DNA from: Gammaproteobacteria bacterium | GTDB lineage: Bacteria; Pseudomonadota; Gammaproteobacteria; SZUA-152 | DNA: 64,000 bases | Direction: 5' to 3' | NCBI GenBank assembly: GCA_021647705.1 | Contig: JAKIUF010000009.1 | Span: forward strand, 1-64,000 | Shown: piece after piece, positions 1 through 9,391 of the stretch | Numbering within the stretch: the first letter of the stretch is position 1 | Layout: every line of letters begins with the position of its first letter | Notes under the pieces: model-generated | The model's database searches: none | What the model was told of the DNA's origin: nothing | What the model saw: the letters and a program-made list of their open reading frames with translations, nothing else | Position numbers and translations under genes: made by a program

Positions 1-2
1 AA

Positions 3-209
3 CATCGTGAACAATTCTCAAAAGACTTTCCATTACTGAGTTGTTATGACCTGCAAGTATTGCTGGCGAACACATTGCCAAATGCTCACTACGATGAACA
101 GACCATTTTATTGCAAATGGAACACCGACACCGGAAAAGACGAGCGGCGACAGAATCTGCTTTACGAAAACAAAATCGACAGCGAAGAAAAATAGCACGC
201 GCCACCTAA
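3..209 (+). CDS. C-terminal part of an unknown protein (5' end outside window)
   Basis: A reading frame is open from the first bases and ends at TAA 207-209, giving about 68 residues with no start inside the window. The last 25 residues are very basic (motif HRHRKRR followed by many Arg, Lys and Gln), which would suit nucleic-acid contact or a disordered tail. No family is recognised and a chance open frame cannot be excluded. Confidence 0.35.
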   Translation, partial: HREQFSKDFPLLSCYDLQVLLANTLPNAHYDEQTILLQMEHRHRKRRAATESALRKQNRQRRKIARAT

Positions 210-292
210 ATGATTGAAATTTAATAAAATGAATGTGACAAAGTAGAATTAATGAGCGTAATCTTGCTTATTTACACGTATTGGAAGGTGAC

Positions 293-574
293 ATGATGAG
301 CAAATCTGTCAATGTTGATTATCGTGCTTTACGTGATAGTTATAATGGGTTGTACATGGCAAATTGTGGCTATGATAAAGCGCGCGCCAATCAATCGCTC
401 AGTAATGGCGATAGCGACCTTGTTGCATTCGGTGTTCCATTTTTGGCTAACCCAGATCTGGTTTATCGCTATCAACAAAATTTGGCTTTAAATGATGCAG
501 ATTCTGATACCTTTTATGGTGGTACAGAACACGGCTATACTGATTATCCATTTTTTGGACAAAAGATGACATAA
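293..574 (+). pseudogene. Truncated old yellow enzyme (NADH:flavin oxidoreductase), C-terminal relic
   Basis: The roughly 93 residues match only the last quarter of the old yellow enzyme / N-ethylmaleimide reductase family, whose members are about 360 residues. Recognisable elements in order are the ANCGYD turn, DLVAFG, PFLANPDLV and the terminal TFYGG...GYTDYPFF signature. The FMN-binding and active-site part of the barrel is absent and is not found upstream. The ATG at 293 follows a good ribosome-binding site (GGAAGGTG), so a short peptide might still be made. The TetR gene follows after 7 nt, as in nemR/nemA-type loci. I read this as a deletion relic; enzymatic function is not expected. 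Confidence 0.72.
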
Positions 575-581
575 AACCTCT

Positions 582-1175
582 ATGGGCAATAAAGGCGAAG
601 CATTAAGACAAAGAATTATCGCAGCTGCGGATGAATTGTTTTATCAGCAAGGATATGAAAATACCTCGTTCAGTGATATTGCGGATGTGGTCAATATATC
701 ACGCGGAAATTTTTATTATCATTTTAAAAGCAAAGATGAAATATTAAATGCTGTGATTGATGCTCGTATTGCTGGTATTGAGGCAATGTTAGATGAGTGG
801 GATGAGAAATTCGCTGACCCCTTGCAGCGCCTCTATTGTTACATTGATATGCTGTTGCGGGCCCAGGAGGAAATCCGTTTGCATGGTTGTCCCATCGGTA
901 GTTTATGCACGGAATTGGCTAAAACCAGCCATGCGATGTTAAGTGATGCAAATAAAATGTTTACAGTGTTTCGTGATTGGTTAATGGTGCAGTTCAAGCT
1001 TCTTGGGGTTGAAAGCAATGTAAAAAAAATGGCCATGCATTTTATTGCCAGAGTGCAAGGTATTGTTACGGTAACAAATGCTTTTGAAGATAAAGAGTTT
1101 TTACAACAGGAAGTAAAGCAATTAAAAAAATGGCTTGATGATGAGGTTGTTTTTCCGAAATCATCAAATCAGTAG
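582..1175 (+). CDS. TetR/AcrR-family transcriptional regulator
   Basis: A 197-residue protein. Residues 8-55 form a typical TetR helix-turn-helix (RIIAAADELFYQQGYENTS, then DIADVVNISRGNFYYHFKSK). The C-terminal ligand domain carries the HGCPIGSLCTEL segment seen in TetR proteins that control electrophile-responsive reductases. It starts 7 nt after the old-yellow-enzyme relic, so it was probably the regulator of that enzyme, as NemR is of NemA; this is inferred from neighbourhood and family. With the enzyme broken, its present target is unknown. Two cysteines in the GC...LC segment could be redox or electrophile sensors. Confidence 0.85.
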   Translation: MGNKGEALRQRIIAAADELFYQQGYENTSFSDIADVVNISRGNFYYHFKSKDEILNAVIDARIAGIEAMLDEWDEKFADPLQRLYCYIDMLLRAQEEIRLHGCPIGSLCTELAKTSHAMLSDANKMFTVFRDWLMVQFKLLGVESNVKKMAMHFIARVQGIVTVTNAFEDKEFLQQEVKQLKKWLDDEVVFPKSSNQ

Positions 1176-1382
1176 TCATGAGTGCTCTATTGTTCATGAA
1201 GTGATTAAGGCTTTATTGCGCGGCCTTGATTTTATCATGAATGCTGATAGATCAGCTAAACCCGGCAATATCACATTGAAAGTGAAAGAGTGCCAATGCG
1301 TCGTTAAAGTGATGTCGTCGGGTTTATCAAAACGTATTTATAACTTATGGCATTGGCAAATACGCCCGATAATGATCTATCG

Positions 1383-2921
1383 CTATCTGCTTCGTCGTGG
1401 AGTACTTTTTTGAGACTCCAAAAGAGTACCTGATTTCGCAGAAAAAATATCTAATACGGGAAAAGTGCCAGGTTGATTAATGATTTTGATATCATCAATC
1501 ATCCAGCCACGAAAGCCATTATACAATTCGTCTACCGTATCAAAACTAAACCGTATCATGGCCTCGCTGCTACCGGCGACATCCAAAAGTTGAATCAGTT
1601 CTTGTTGTGACCAGATGGGTGCAGAATTGTAGCCTGTATTTGAAAATGGAATCGGGTCTCTGTTTTGTAAGGATGCCGGATCACTTAAAGGATTAAGTCT
1701 TGCAATCGGAGCCCATGTTGTACCTCCATTGTTGGACGTTTCAATTGTCATGAGATCAAATCCACCTGAGTTGGGATTGACGGATTCGATTTCCCAGAAC
1801 GTTCTGAACGTTAACGATAGGTCTCCTGTTGCGCCACTTAAATCAATTACAGGTGATGTTAACCAACCGCTATTATTCATTTCAGATGAGGTTCCACCGC
1901 TGTCGGCGCTATCGGCTACCACATCATGGGTATCAATAAAATTGCCTTGTACGCTACCCGCAGAATCGACAACTTTACTGCCATACCAATAGGCTTGAAT
2001 ACCTTCTACCGGGTCAGGAACAGCACCAGCTGAAGTGTCGTTCGGTGCAAGGCGTACGAAGCCATCGCTATAGGCTTCATTGATAATATTCTCGCCCGCA
2101 GTATGAATATGCCACATATTATCAATGTTATCGCCAATGACTTTAGTGGTAGTCCACTGATCTACTGTCGGTGAGTCTGGCTCAAAGGTTTCATGAAACA
2201 GCGCATTTCCAGTGTTGCTACCTGTTGTCAGTTGAAGATTAATGCCTGTATTGGTGGTGCCATTAACGACTGAATAGTTTATTGATCTGGATTGATATCC
2301 GTCAGCTGAGGCGATGATAGTGGATGTCTGTAGTGCATCGGCAAGAGAAGCATTTACATTTATCAGTAGATTATAGCGACCGTTTGCATCGGTAACGGCA
2401 GTAGAAAAAATACCATTTGTTGCCGCTCCTCCTGAAATCGAAACACTGGCACCTTGAATGATTTCCGAGGAGGAGTGAACGGTTCCGGAAACAGATGCTA
2501 TAACCGCTGCTGCTGATACATCAGTAAATGTAACGCCTTCATCATCTGAAGACAGTGGCGCTAGTATTGTAATGATTTTAGCGCCATTTTCAGAGGTTAC
2601 GGAAACGGTAATTGAAACCGTAGTTCCATCGCTTCCGACTAATTCCAGTACATGTTCGCCGATGTCTAGACCTCCAATTACCGAAAATATACCATCTATG
2701 TCTGTAGCCGGACTAGTGTTTCCGGACACTGTAATGGTCGCACCTTCCAAAGGATTATTGTCGGCTGTTAATATTTGGATTTGTTCTACAACGGCGGGTG
2801 TAACGGTGAATGTAGTGCCTGGATCGCTTGGGTTTTTTCCATCGCTTCCGCCTCCGGAACAGGCCGAAAGAGTTATGATCAATGCGGCTAGCGCTAAATC
2901 ACGTATAATTTTTGGATTCAT
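1383..2921 (-). CDS. Surface lipoprotein with carboxypeptidase-regulatory-like repeats
   Basis: A 512-residue protein with a lipoprotein signal: hydrophobic stretch then LSAC at residues 18-21, followed by a Gly/Ser-rich linker. Residues about 45-125 and 140-230 look like two beta-sandwich modules of the carboxypeptidase regulatory/Big type (PLEGATITVSG, then GASVSISGG...TDANGRYNL). Residues about 235-490 form a concanavalin/MAM-like module with NNGGTTWAPIARL and RGWMIDDIKI, typical of extracellular proteins. No catalytic motif was seen. An outer-membrane-anchored adhesive or structural role is likely but inferred. It converges with the TetR gene and has a long free 5' region. Confidence 0.75.
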   Translation of the reverse strand: MNPKIIRDLALAALIITLSACSGGGSDGKNPSDPGTTFTVTPAVVEQIQILTADNNPLEGATITVSGNTSPATDIDGIFSVIGGLDIGEHVLELVGSDGTTVSITVSVTSENGAKIITILAPLSSDDEGVTFTDVSAAAVIASVSGTVHSSSEIIQGASVSISGGAATNGIFSTAVTDANGRYNLLINVNASLADALQTSTIIASADGYQSRSINYSVVNGTTNTGINLQLTTGSNTGNALFHETFEPDSPTVDQWTTTKVIGDNIDNMWHIHTAGENIINEAYSDGFVRLAPNDTSAGAVPDPVEGIQAYWYGSKVVDSAGSVQGNFIDTHDVVADSADSGGTSSEMNNSGWLTSPVIDLSGATGDLSLTFRTFWEIESVNPNSGGFDLMTIETSNNGGTTWAPIARLNPLSDPASLQNRDPIPFSNTGYNSAPIWSQQELIQLLDVAGSSEAMIRFSFDTVDELYNGFRGWMIDDIKIINQPGTFPVLDIFSAKSGTLLESQKSTPRRSR

Positions 2922-3259
2922 TTCGGAATGCCTTTTTCATAAACTTGGTTGGCCTGGGAGCTATCTATTGCCTGCCAATGAAGCTCGCGATATCTAATAA
3001 CAGTGTGGACACGAGAAAAACTGTTGGTTTCGTGAAAGAGTCTATCAGTTTCTTCAGGGGAGGGGGAGTGTGACAAATGACCAAAAATATGAACTGCCGT
3101 TTTTTATGAGCGGAGCGGATAAAAGGTATGCGTTACATCACGATTAATGTGATGACTGACGAAGTCAGTGTTTAGATTAGTGATAAAGAGGGAGTGCAGT
3201 AAAAAACGAATGACACAAATCGATTGTGAATTTTTTTGGCCGATGCCGACAGCCGACAC
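2922..3259. other. Intergenic stretch with two adjacent hairpins
   Basis: About 340 bases without a convincing gene, presumably holding the promoter of the minus-strand lipoprotein. Two inverted repeats lie back to back: CATCAC/GTGATG (3136-3141 and 3149-3154) and ACTGAC-GAA-GTCAGT (3155-3169). No T-run follows on either strand, so they are not obvious terminators; they may be regulatory or chance. Confidence 0.4.
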
Positions 3260-3847
3260 TTAACGTGATCTGAACCAGCGTTTGTTTAATGCAGCGAAAA
3301 CGCGGTTGGGATACCAGACTTTGCCCAGACTACCGTTGTAACGGGCCAAGGCACGTTGATAATCACCTTTTTCCCGTTTGAGATAGTGTTTGAGAATGGT
3401 GCAGCCAAAACGCAGATTAGTACGGATGTCGAACAGGTTATCACCCGCTTGAGGAATTTCTTTCAGCCAGAAGGGCATGACTTGCATTAGTCCTTGGGCA
3501 CCGGCGTGGGAAATGGCCCAGGGGTCGAAATTACTTTCCACATGAATGACTGCGAGCACCATCTCCGGGGGCAGGTCGGCTTTGGTGGCTTCATAGTGGA
3601 TGTTTTTTAACAAATCCAGGCGTTTGGCATCGTCAGGCACGCGCGATTTGAGGCGGGTGGACATGTCCATGAGCCAGACTTCGGCCTCAAAGCGATCTGT
3701 GAAGCTATCGGATTCGCCGATGGCTTTTTCCAGTACAGTGCGCAGTGTTTCGTCAGGACGTTCCTGGGTTGCCGCTTGTGCCATGCCGGTTGTCAGGAGC
3801 AATGGTATGCAGCAAGCCAGTGACCGGGAATAATGTGAAAAAGTCAT
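3260..3847 (-). CDS. Lytic transglycosylase (SLT domain), secreted
   Basis: A 195-residue protein with an N-terminal signal peptide (hydrophobic core then TGMAQA). Residues about 95-190 form a family 1 SLT transglycosylase domain: VIHVESNFDPWA with the catalytic Glu, AGAQGLMQVMP, then ALARYNGS. It cleaves peptidoglycan glycan strands in the periplasm and forms 1,6-anhydro ends. The start lies 5 nt after the proS stop codon, so the two genes are probably co-transcribed. It is shorter than Slt70 or MltC and matches small stand-alone SLT enzymes. Confidence 0.88.
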   Translation of the reverse strand: MTFSHYSRSLACCIPLLLTTGMAQAATQERPDETLRTVLEKAIGESDSFTDRFEAEVWLMDMSTRLKSRVPDDAKRLDLLKNIHYEATKADLPPEMVLAVIHVESNFDPWAISHAGAQGLMQVMPFWLKEIPQAGDNLFDIRTNLRFGCTILKHYLKREKGDYQRALARYNGSLGKVWYPNRVFAALNKRWFRSR

Positions 3848-3852
3848 GTTAT

Positions 3853-5568
3853 TTATGTCGTCTGAGTGTTTTTTTCCTGAAGGAAGCGGGTGACCGTTTC
3901 CAGCGGAATATCCTGCTTGTCAGTATCACTACGACCCTTGTATTCCAGTGTGCCTGCGTCTAGCCCACGTTCACCAATAACGATGCGGTGAGGGATGCCA
4001 ATCAGTTCCATGTCCGCAAACATCACGCCGGGTCGTTCTTTGCGGTCATCTAATAATACATCAAAACCGGCTGCGATCAGCTCATTATACAAAGTATCAA
4101 CGGCATCACGCAGGCGCTGCGATTTGTGCATATTCATTGGCACGATGGCAACGTGGAACGGGGCAATGGCATCAGGCCAGATAATGCCGCGATCATCGTG
4201 ATTCTGCTCAATGGCCGAAGCCACTACCCGTGATACACCAATGCCGTAGCAGCCCATGGTCATCACTGTAGCCTTACCGTTTTCATCCAGTACCGTGGCA
4301 TTCATCGCTTCGGCATATTTTTGCCCTAACTGGAAAATGTGGCCTACTTCAATGCCGCGTTTGATTTCCAGCGTACCTTGGCCATCGGGGCTGGCATCGC
4401 CTTCTACTACGTTGCGCAAGTCGGCGATTTGCGGCTCGGGAAGGTCTCGGCCCCAGTTGACGCCTGTCAAATGTTTACCGTTTTCATTGGCACCGCAGAT
4501 AAAATTGGCTAGCTGTGCTGCGGAGCGATCTGCAATCACCGGGATAGCGATACCACGCGGACCAATGGAGCCTGCAGAGCAGCCACAACAGGTGTTAACG
4601 AGTTCGTCTCCCACAAGCGTCAGAGGTACGGCTACCTGTGGTAGTTTTTCTGCCTTGAGGTTGTTCAGCTCGTGATCACCACGCAGTACCAGCGCCACTG
4701 CATCGGTTTCACTGCCTTGAACCAGCAGGGTCTTCACGGTTTGTGTTGCATCTACTTTAAGGAAATTGCTGACTTCTTCGATGCTGTGCTGCCCAGGGGT
4801 ATCTACCGTGGTCATTTGTGCAGCGGGTGTGGGACGCTCACCAGCAGGTACCACGGCTTCGGCCAGCTCCACATTGGCCGCATAATCGCTGGCACTGGAA
4901 AAAGCGATGGCGTCTTCACCGGACTCAGCCAGCACATGAAATTCGTGCGAAGCGCTGCCGCCGATGGAGCCGGTATCCGCCAGCACCGGGCGAAAGTCCA
5001 GCCCCAGGCGGGTGAAAATGCGTGTGTAGGCGGCGAACATCTGCTCGTAAGTTTCCTGCAATGATGTCTGGCTGGCGTGGAAGGAGTAGGCATCCTTCAT
5101 TAAAAATTCCCGTGCGCGTATCACCCCGAAACGCGGCCGGGTTTCGTCGCGGAACTTGGTTTGAATCTGGTAAAAAGTCGCGGGCAATTGTTTATAAGAA
5201 CGCAGCTCGCGGCGACACAGGTCGGTGATGACTTCCTCATGGGTGGGGCCAAAACAAAATTCACGATTGTGACGGTCGCGCAGCCGCAGCAGTTCACCAC
5301 CGAATTGTTCCCAGCGGCCTGACTCCTGCCACAGCTCTGAAGGCTGAATTGCAGGCATCAGCAGCTCCTGCGCACCTGCGCGATCCATTTCCTCACGCAC
5401 AATGGCTTCTACCTTGCGTAGCACTCGCAGACCCAGTGGCAGCCAGGTGTACAGGCCAGCAGCCAGCTTGCGGATCATACCTGCGCGTAACATCAGTTGG
5501 TGACTGATGACTTCGGCGTCGGAAGGGGTCTCTTTTTGGGTGGCAAGTAAAAATTGTGAAGTGCGCAT
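3853..5568 (-). CDS. proS: Prolyl-tRNA synthetase
   Basis: 571 residues, close to the 572 of the E. coli enzyme. It opens with [20 protein letters not shown] and contains class II motifs: [20 protein letters not shown], then the [20 protein letters not shown] region (motif 2), and GCYGIGVSR (motif 3). The insertion editing domain between motifs 2 and 3, which removes mischarged Ala-tRNA(Pro), is present with [13 protein letters not shown]. The C-terminal anticodon-binding domain is intact. The cytoplasmic reaction is ATP-dependent charging of tRNA(Pro). It heads a two-gene unit with the lytic transglycosylase. Confidence 0.97.
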   Translation of the reverse strand: MRTSQFLLATQKETPSDAEVISHQLMLRAGMIRKLAAGLYTWLPLGLRVLRKVEAIVREEMDRAGAQELLMPAIQPSELWQESGRWEQFGGELLRLRDRHNREFCFGPTHEEVITDLCRRELRSYKQLPATFYQIQTKFRDETRPRFGVIRAREFLMKDAYSFHASQTSLQETYEQMFAAYTRIFTRLGLDFRPVLADTGSIGGSASHEFHVLAESGEDAIAFSSASDYAANVELAEAVVPAGERPTPAAQMTTVDTPGQHSIEEVSNFLKVDATQTVKTLLVQGSETDAVALVLRGDHELNNLKAEKLPQVAVPLTLVGDELVNTCCGCSAGSIGPRGIAIPVIADRSAAQLANFICGANENGKHLTGVNWGRDLPEPQIADLRNVVEGDASPDGQGTLEIKRGIEVGHIFQLGQKYAEAMNATVLDENGKATVMTMGCYGIGVSRVVASAIEQNHDDRGIIWPDAIAPFHVAIVPMNMHKSQRLRDAVDTLYNELIAAGFDVLLDDRKERPGVMFADMELIGIPHRIVIGERGLDAGTLEYKGRSDTDKQDIPLETVTRFLQEKNTQTT

Positions 5569-5937
5569 GGTGTGTCTCTATATTTCCCGGATCGTCAATG
5601 TGAGGGCGGATTGTAAACGTCGGGCCACTAAAAGGGGAGGGTGAAGTTGTTACATGCCCATTCCAATGTCATTAAATTTAAATTAAGCACTCTTGGTCAA
5701 GCTGTGGGTCAATCCAGAATAAAGGAAGTCTGGAAACTTGTCGCTTTGCCAAATCCGGTGCTTGTAAACGCAGAGGTCACAGGGACGCAAAGGCACAGAG
5801 AAAAACACTAGGGGGGTGTTAACAACACGGGATTAGATCGGGCGATACGCGATTGGGTGAGCAAAATAGCAGGCTCAAAATGGCTTTTTCGCGTTGCTTG
5901 TCCAGGCAAGACAGGTTTCCGGAATTATTGAGTGTCC
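5569..5937. other. Intergenic stretch upstream of proS
   Basis: About 370 bases without a gene. It should contain the minus-strand proS promoter. It also holds an inverted repeat TCCAGA/TCTGGA (5713-5734) and a dispersed-repeat copy at 5766-5800, listed separately. Confidence 0.5.
5766..5800. repeat. Copy of an AACGCAGAGG-type dispersed repeat
   Basis: The unit AAACGCAGAGGTCACAGG and the following GACGCAAAGGCACAGAG closely match both arms of the inverted element at 27728-27814. Two occurrences 22 kb apart in non-coding DNA indicate a genome-wide intergenic repeat family rather than chance. Confidence 0.7.
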
Positions 5938-6918
5938 TTATTCGATCTTATTCGATAGACCTCTCTCATAGACCAATGTATCTGGATGAAAAGCGTACCA
6001 AGCAAACCAGTAACTTGTGGTGCTGGGCAGCAGTGTGTCAGCGGCATAAATGCGCCCACTGCGATTGGCGGCATCAAATACCACGCGGATGCTTTTACCA
6101 CCTACCTGATCCAGCAATTCGCTGTGTTGCCCGGATTGCACGGAATCAGACAGGTGCGAAAATGGATAAGCTTTGGCGACACCATTGATTGTCACGCCGA
6201 TCACCCATTCCTTGGGGTGGAAGCGGCGATCAACGGCGCTTACATCGAACATGATTTGCTCGGTGTCGGCATAACCGGCATAGGGTGAGCGGCTGTAATC
6301 CCGTTGATAGCCGGTATTTTGGGATAGCACTCGGGTCTGCGGGTAACGTGCCCGCCAGTCTGACCAGCTGGTGTGTTCCAGGGGGATTTGTTGCAGGCGC
6401 TGGCCTTTCAATGGTCCGCTGATGGCCTGTTTGCGAATCTGTGACCAGAGCGATTCGGTTTGCCGGTCGTAGAGCAGCACGTCGCTGTTATAGAGCAGGC
6501 CGGAAACACCAAAATCAAAATCTTTTCCGGCCCTGTTGGCCAGAAACGCCATGCCTGTACCGCACAGCGGACAGTAGCTGACCAGTACCGCAACGTCACT
6601 GAAATGATCATTGACGATTTCATGGTAATTGAGAATGCGCACCGGGTAGGCTTTTTGCTCGCCTTGCATGTTAATACCCAAAACGCGATCCGCATCCTCC
6701 AGAAAACGGGCTTGTTTTGTGCTGATAAAGTTGGGTTGGCTGATGGCGGGAATACCGTCCCGTGCGGGACCGCCGTGTTTTATCTGTTCGATGGGTATCA
6801 GCGCATTGGAGAGGTTGAAGCCATTATTTGGCTCTGCTTGCAGCAGTTGTGGCCCTTGCCAAAGCCATAAAATGCTCAGTAATAATGGATAAATAATCCA
6901 GCGGGCATGGTTGTTCAT
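5938..6918 (-). CDS. DUF3179 domain-containing exported protein
   Basis: A 326-residue protein with an N-terminal membrane/signal segment (residues about 7-28). The body is a DUF3179 domain: ARFLEDADRVLG, KAYPVRILNYHEIVND, the hallmark SYCPLCGTGMAF with two Cys, LLYNSDVLLYDRQTESLW, and GVAKAYPFSHL. The family is widespread, exported and functionally undefined; the Cys pair could bind metal or form a disulfide. It stands alone between proS and the YjjJ-like gene. Confidence 0.88.
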   Translation of the reverse strand: MNNHARWIIYPLLLSILWLWQGPQLLQAEPNNGFNLSNALIPIEQIKHGGPARDGIPAISQPNFISTKQARFLEDADRVLGINMQGEQKAYPVRILNYHEIVNDHFSDVAVLVSYCPLCGTGMAFLANRAGKDFDFGVSGLLYNSDVLLYDRQTESLWSQIRKQAISGPLKGQRLQQIPLEHTSWSDWRARYPQTRVLSQNTGYQRDYSRSPYAGYADTEQIMFDVSAVDRRFHPKEWVIGVTINGVAKAYPFSHLSDSVQSGQHSELLDQVGGKSIRVVFDAANRSGRIYAADTLLPSTTSYWFAWYAFHPDTLVYERGLSNKIE

Positions 6919-7071
6919 GATCAGCCTCTGTTGCAGTGGTTACCACATTTGTATACGAGCCCGGATTCCAATCCTTGTCTGTGTGACTCTTTGCGAGTGT
7001 TTCGGTTCCCGTATCAACGGTGATGTGCGGGACAATAAACCAGACTGTGTACAAGCTGATTATATTGTTGA

Positions 7072-7178
7072 AAGCTAGTCGTGTTTCTAGCTTATTATTT
7101 CTTGTTTTTTATATAATTTATTGAAATTGTTAATATAATTTAATTTGTTGTGTATAATTATCTAGTCATTAATCTAGT
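7072..7178 (+). promoter_or_regulatory. AT-rich promoter with CTAG-containing repeats upstream of the YjjJ-like kinase
   Basis: A -10 like TATAAT lies at 7153-7158 in a very A+T-rich stretch. A perfect inverted repeat AAGCTAG/CTAGCTT occupies 7072-7078 and 7087-7093. A direct repeat ATCTAGT occurs at 7160-7166 and 7172-7178, across the expected transcription start. The rare tetramer CTAG thus occurs four times. The downstream protein has its own helix-turn-helix, so autoregulation through these sites is plausible (inference). Confidence 0.5.
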
Positions 7179-7201
7179 GGTTTGTCAGAGAGCTATTTAT
7201 A

Positions 7202-8518
7202 ATGCCGTTGTCGGTCAGGGAATATTTAGGGCGCGAGCCTGCAACATCAAAAGAGATACAGGCTGTAACAGGCCTGAGTCAGACTGTGGTCGCACGACGA
7301 CTCAGAGACATGGGGGATAGTGTCATCAGGTTGCCGAGTGGGCGCTCCCCCCGATATGCGTTAACGCGCAATGCTTTTGGTGCGGATGACAGGTTGCCCC
7401 TGGTGATGGTTGATTCTCATGGGAATACTGTTTTGGCCGCACATATTCGTCCATTAGCCCACGGTGGTTTTTTCGTAGAGCCCGGGACGGGTATGCCTTC
7501 TGTACTGTTAGGTGAGAGCGGTAATGGTCTTTACGATGATTTGCCGTACTTTTTGAGTGATCTGTGTCCCCGGGGGTTTTTGGGGCAACAGATTGCGAAA
7601 GAAATGGCTTCGCTGTCTGATGATTTTCCACCGGACTCAAGGTGGTGGAATGCAAACCACATCGGGCGTTATTTGATATCCAACGGTGATGACCCGCCGG
7701 GAAACTTCAAGCTTGGCCAGCAGGCATTTTTACGCAGGCATAAACCGGTTATTTCTACTGTGGAAGACTATCCGGCGCTTGCCGACAACGTTATGAACGG
7801 CGTTATTCCGGGCTCATCTGCGGGTGGTGAGCAACCAAAATTCACCGCTTTTTGTGGTGATTGCTCCGCTCATGTCATTGTTAAGTTTTCCCCCAGGGGA
7901 GATGATGCTGTTGCCCGGCGATGGCGTGATATTTTGATCACCGAGTATCATGCGACAGAAGCACTTCGTGCCGATAAATTCCCTGCCGCAGTAACCCGGC
8001 TTATTGAAATGGAAGGCCGACTGTTTTTGGAATCACAGCGATTTGATCGAAGCGGCGAATATGGGCGCATGTCCATGCTTTCACTTCAAGCCGTTGATGC
8101 AGAATTTACCGGGCTGGGCAGTGGCTGGCCGCGAGTTATGAATGCGCTTTACAGTAAAAACCTAGTGAGCTGGCAGCATGTTTTTGATGCGATGTTTTTA
8201 TGGGCTTTTGGCCGTCTTATTAATAATACGGATATGCACCTGGGCAACTTGAGCCTGGGGATAGAAGGAGACGTGTTCAGGTTATTGCCAGTATATGACA
8301 TGTGTTCTATGGGCTTTGCACCGAAGAGCGGGGGAGAAATGATGCCTTATGGTTTTGTGCCACCTGATATCAGTGATTTCAATTTTGACGAGACGGGTGT
8401 CCTGGGTGCAAAAGAAAGGGCGCATGATTTTTGGGAGCGTGTTGCGCGCGACGAACGGATTTCAGATGAGCTTAAGAAATTTTTGGCGAGAGGGAATCCC
8501 GTTGATTTAATGCAATAA
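7202..8518 (+). CDS. YjjJ/HipH-type HipA-family kinase with N-terminal helix-turn-helix
   Basis: A 438-residue protein. Residues 1-57 form a winged helix-turn-helix (SKEIQAVTGLSQTVVARRLRDMG). The remainder is a HipA-like Ser/Thr kinase fold: glycine loop GSSAGGEQPK (204-213), Lys in VIVKF (228), ESQRFDR (277-283), catalytic loop INNTDMHLGN (340-349, Asp344) and a metal-binding Asp in VYDM (366). Length and architecture match E. coli YjjJ (443 residues), a solitary HipA homologue with a fused DNA-binding domain. No hipB lies upstream; the only antitoxin-like DNA nearby is the decayed fragment just downstream. Kinase substrate and toxicity are unknown here. Confidence 0.87.
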   Translation: MPLSVREYLGREPATSKEIQAVTGLSQTVVARRLRDMGDSVIRLPSGRSPRYALTRNAFGADDRLPLVMVDSHGNTVLAAHIRPLAHGGFFVEPGTGMPSVLLGESGNGLYDDLPYFLSDLCPRGFLGQQIAKEMASLSDDFPPDSRWWNANHIGRYLISNGDDPPGNFKLGQQAFLRRHKPVISTVEDYPALADNVMNGVIPGSSAGGEQPKFTAFCGDCSAHVIVKFSPRGDDAVARRWRDILITEYHATEALRADKFPAAVTRLIEMEGRLFLESQRFDRSGEYGRMSMLSLQAVDAEFTGLGSGWPRVMNALYSKNLVSWQHVFDAMFLWAFGRLINNTDMHLGNLSLGIEGDVFRLLPVYDMCSMGFAPKSGGEMMPYGFVPPDISDFNFDETGVLGAKERAHDFWERVARDERISDELKKFLARGNPVDLMQ

Positions 8519-8521
8519 TTG

Positions 8522-8709
8522 CACAGAGGTGCTGCAAGTATTACTCTGGATGAATGCCAAGAGTTTTTGGGGATGAGGTAACCCCGTCGTCGGAGCTAAA
8601 GTTTCAAATTGCCATTGTGCTGGAAATGGCACTTGGCACCAGTACTGAAATGTGGGCGAGGGTGCAGGCTGAGTATGATTTATGGGCGGTGTGGTTGAGG
8701 GCAGCTTAA
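8522..8709 (+). pseudogene. Decayed HigA/VapI-family antitoxin fragment
   Basis: From 8608 to 8709 one frame reads IAIVLEMALGTSTEMW, then ARVQAEYDLW, then stop, which is the conserved C-terminus of HigA-type XRE antitoxins. A second frame at 8522-8551 reads HRGAASITLD, resembling the preceding conserved segment. The two are separated by about 58 extra bases and a frame change, and the N-terminal helix-turn-helix part is missing. No higB toxin is present. I read it as a relic. Confidence 0.55.
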
Positions 8710-8723
8710 ATGTACTATTTTCA

Positions 8724-8819
8724 TGGGCGCATGAAACGTGCCCATCCTACGAGCTTGTTTTGTTAGAAAACTTTCCCTGTTGGCACAATGTTCTGGTTCC
8801 CACACGGGAGCGTGGGGAC
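8724..8819. repeat. Two hairpin-forming intergenic repeats
   Basis: ATGGGC...GCCCAT flanks a short loop at about 8725-8747, and GTTCCCAC/GTGGGGAC (8796-8803 and 8812-8819) forms a second hairpin with one G-U pair. Both types resemble short dispersed repeats common in intergenic DNA of gammaproteobacteria. No gene was seen between the antitoxin relic and the next gene. Confidence 0.4.
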
Positions 8820-8842
8820 GAGAAAACCATATATGCAACTCG

Positions 8843-9391
8843 TTACGCAATGCTTTGTCTGATGCCTTCTTTAACTGTATTCATGATCAGGTGGGTTTCT
8901 TGTTCAAATGTATTGCAATACTGATCTATTCCTTCCTTCATGATTCTATGCACTTCATCAGTGCCATCTTCCCTGAATTGATCTGCGGCATCGAAGTTAT
9001 TGGCAAGTTTTTTCAGCTGATCAGACAGGTGAGAATTCATTTCCTCAATATCATTTGCCGTACTTATACTAAAATAATGCTTGTTCTGACGTGACAAACC
9101 ATCCAACTGGTTTTTTAAATCTACTAGGCGACCAACATTTTTTTTGTAAGTATCGATACATATATCAAGGGTTATTCCGGTATCTTCATCCAACTTCGCA
9201 CTTAAACTGATATATTCGCTGATAACAGGCTGCATCGCATCAGCTGCCTTCTTTAGATCTTTAAAGCTAATATTTTTCTTTTTATTATAAAGGTCAATTT
9301 TTCCTCGCAAGAAATAGCCAATGATGCCGCCGCTAACTAACGCGATCACAGCTTTTTTCAGCCACATACTTTCGGGTCCGCTGTCATCCAT
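8843..9391 (-). CDS. Membrane-anchored hypothetical protein with coiled-coil character
   Basis: A 182-residue protein with one N-terminal transmembrane segment (residues about 12-27) followed by basic residues (LRGKIDLYNKKK) and a long, charged, mostly helical domain. No known family is recognised. The ATG at 9391 is preceded by GGAGTAACAATAA-type sequence with a plausible ribosome-binding site. It stands alone between repeat DNA and mtaD. Confidence 0.6.
   Translation of the reverse strand: MDDSGPESMWLKKAVIALVSGGIIGYFLRGKIDLYNKKKNISFKDLKKAADAMQPVISEYISLSAKLDEDTGITLDICIDTYKKNVGRLVDLKNQLDGLSRQNKHYFSISTANDIEEMNSHLSDQLKKLANNFDAADQFREDGTDEVHRIMKEGIDQYCNTFEQETHLIMNTVKEGIRQSIA

Noticed and set aside
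1135-1413. Open frame of 92 codons overlapping the end of the TetR gene
   Set aside because: Most of it runs in another frame of the TetR gene and the lipoprotein end; no ribosome-binding site and no family signal.
6824-7054. Minus-strand frame of 76 codons upstream of the DUF3179 gene
   Set aside because: It overlaps the DUF3179 N-terminus and signal peptide in another frame and has no recognisable motif.
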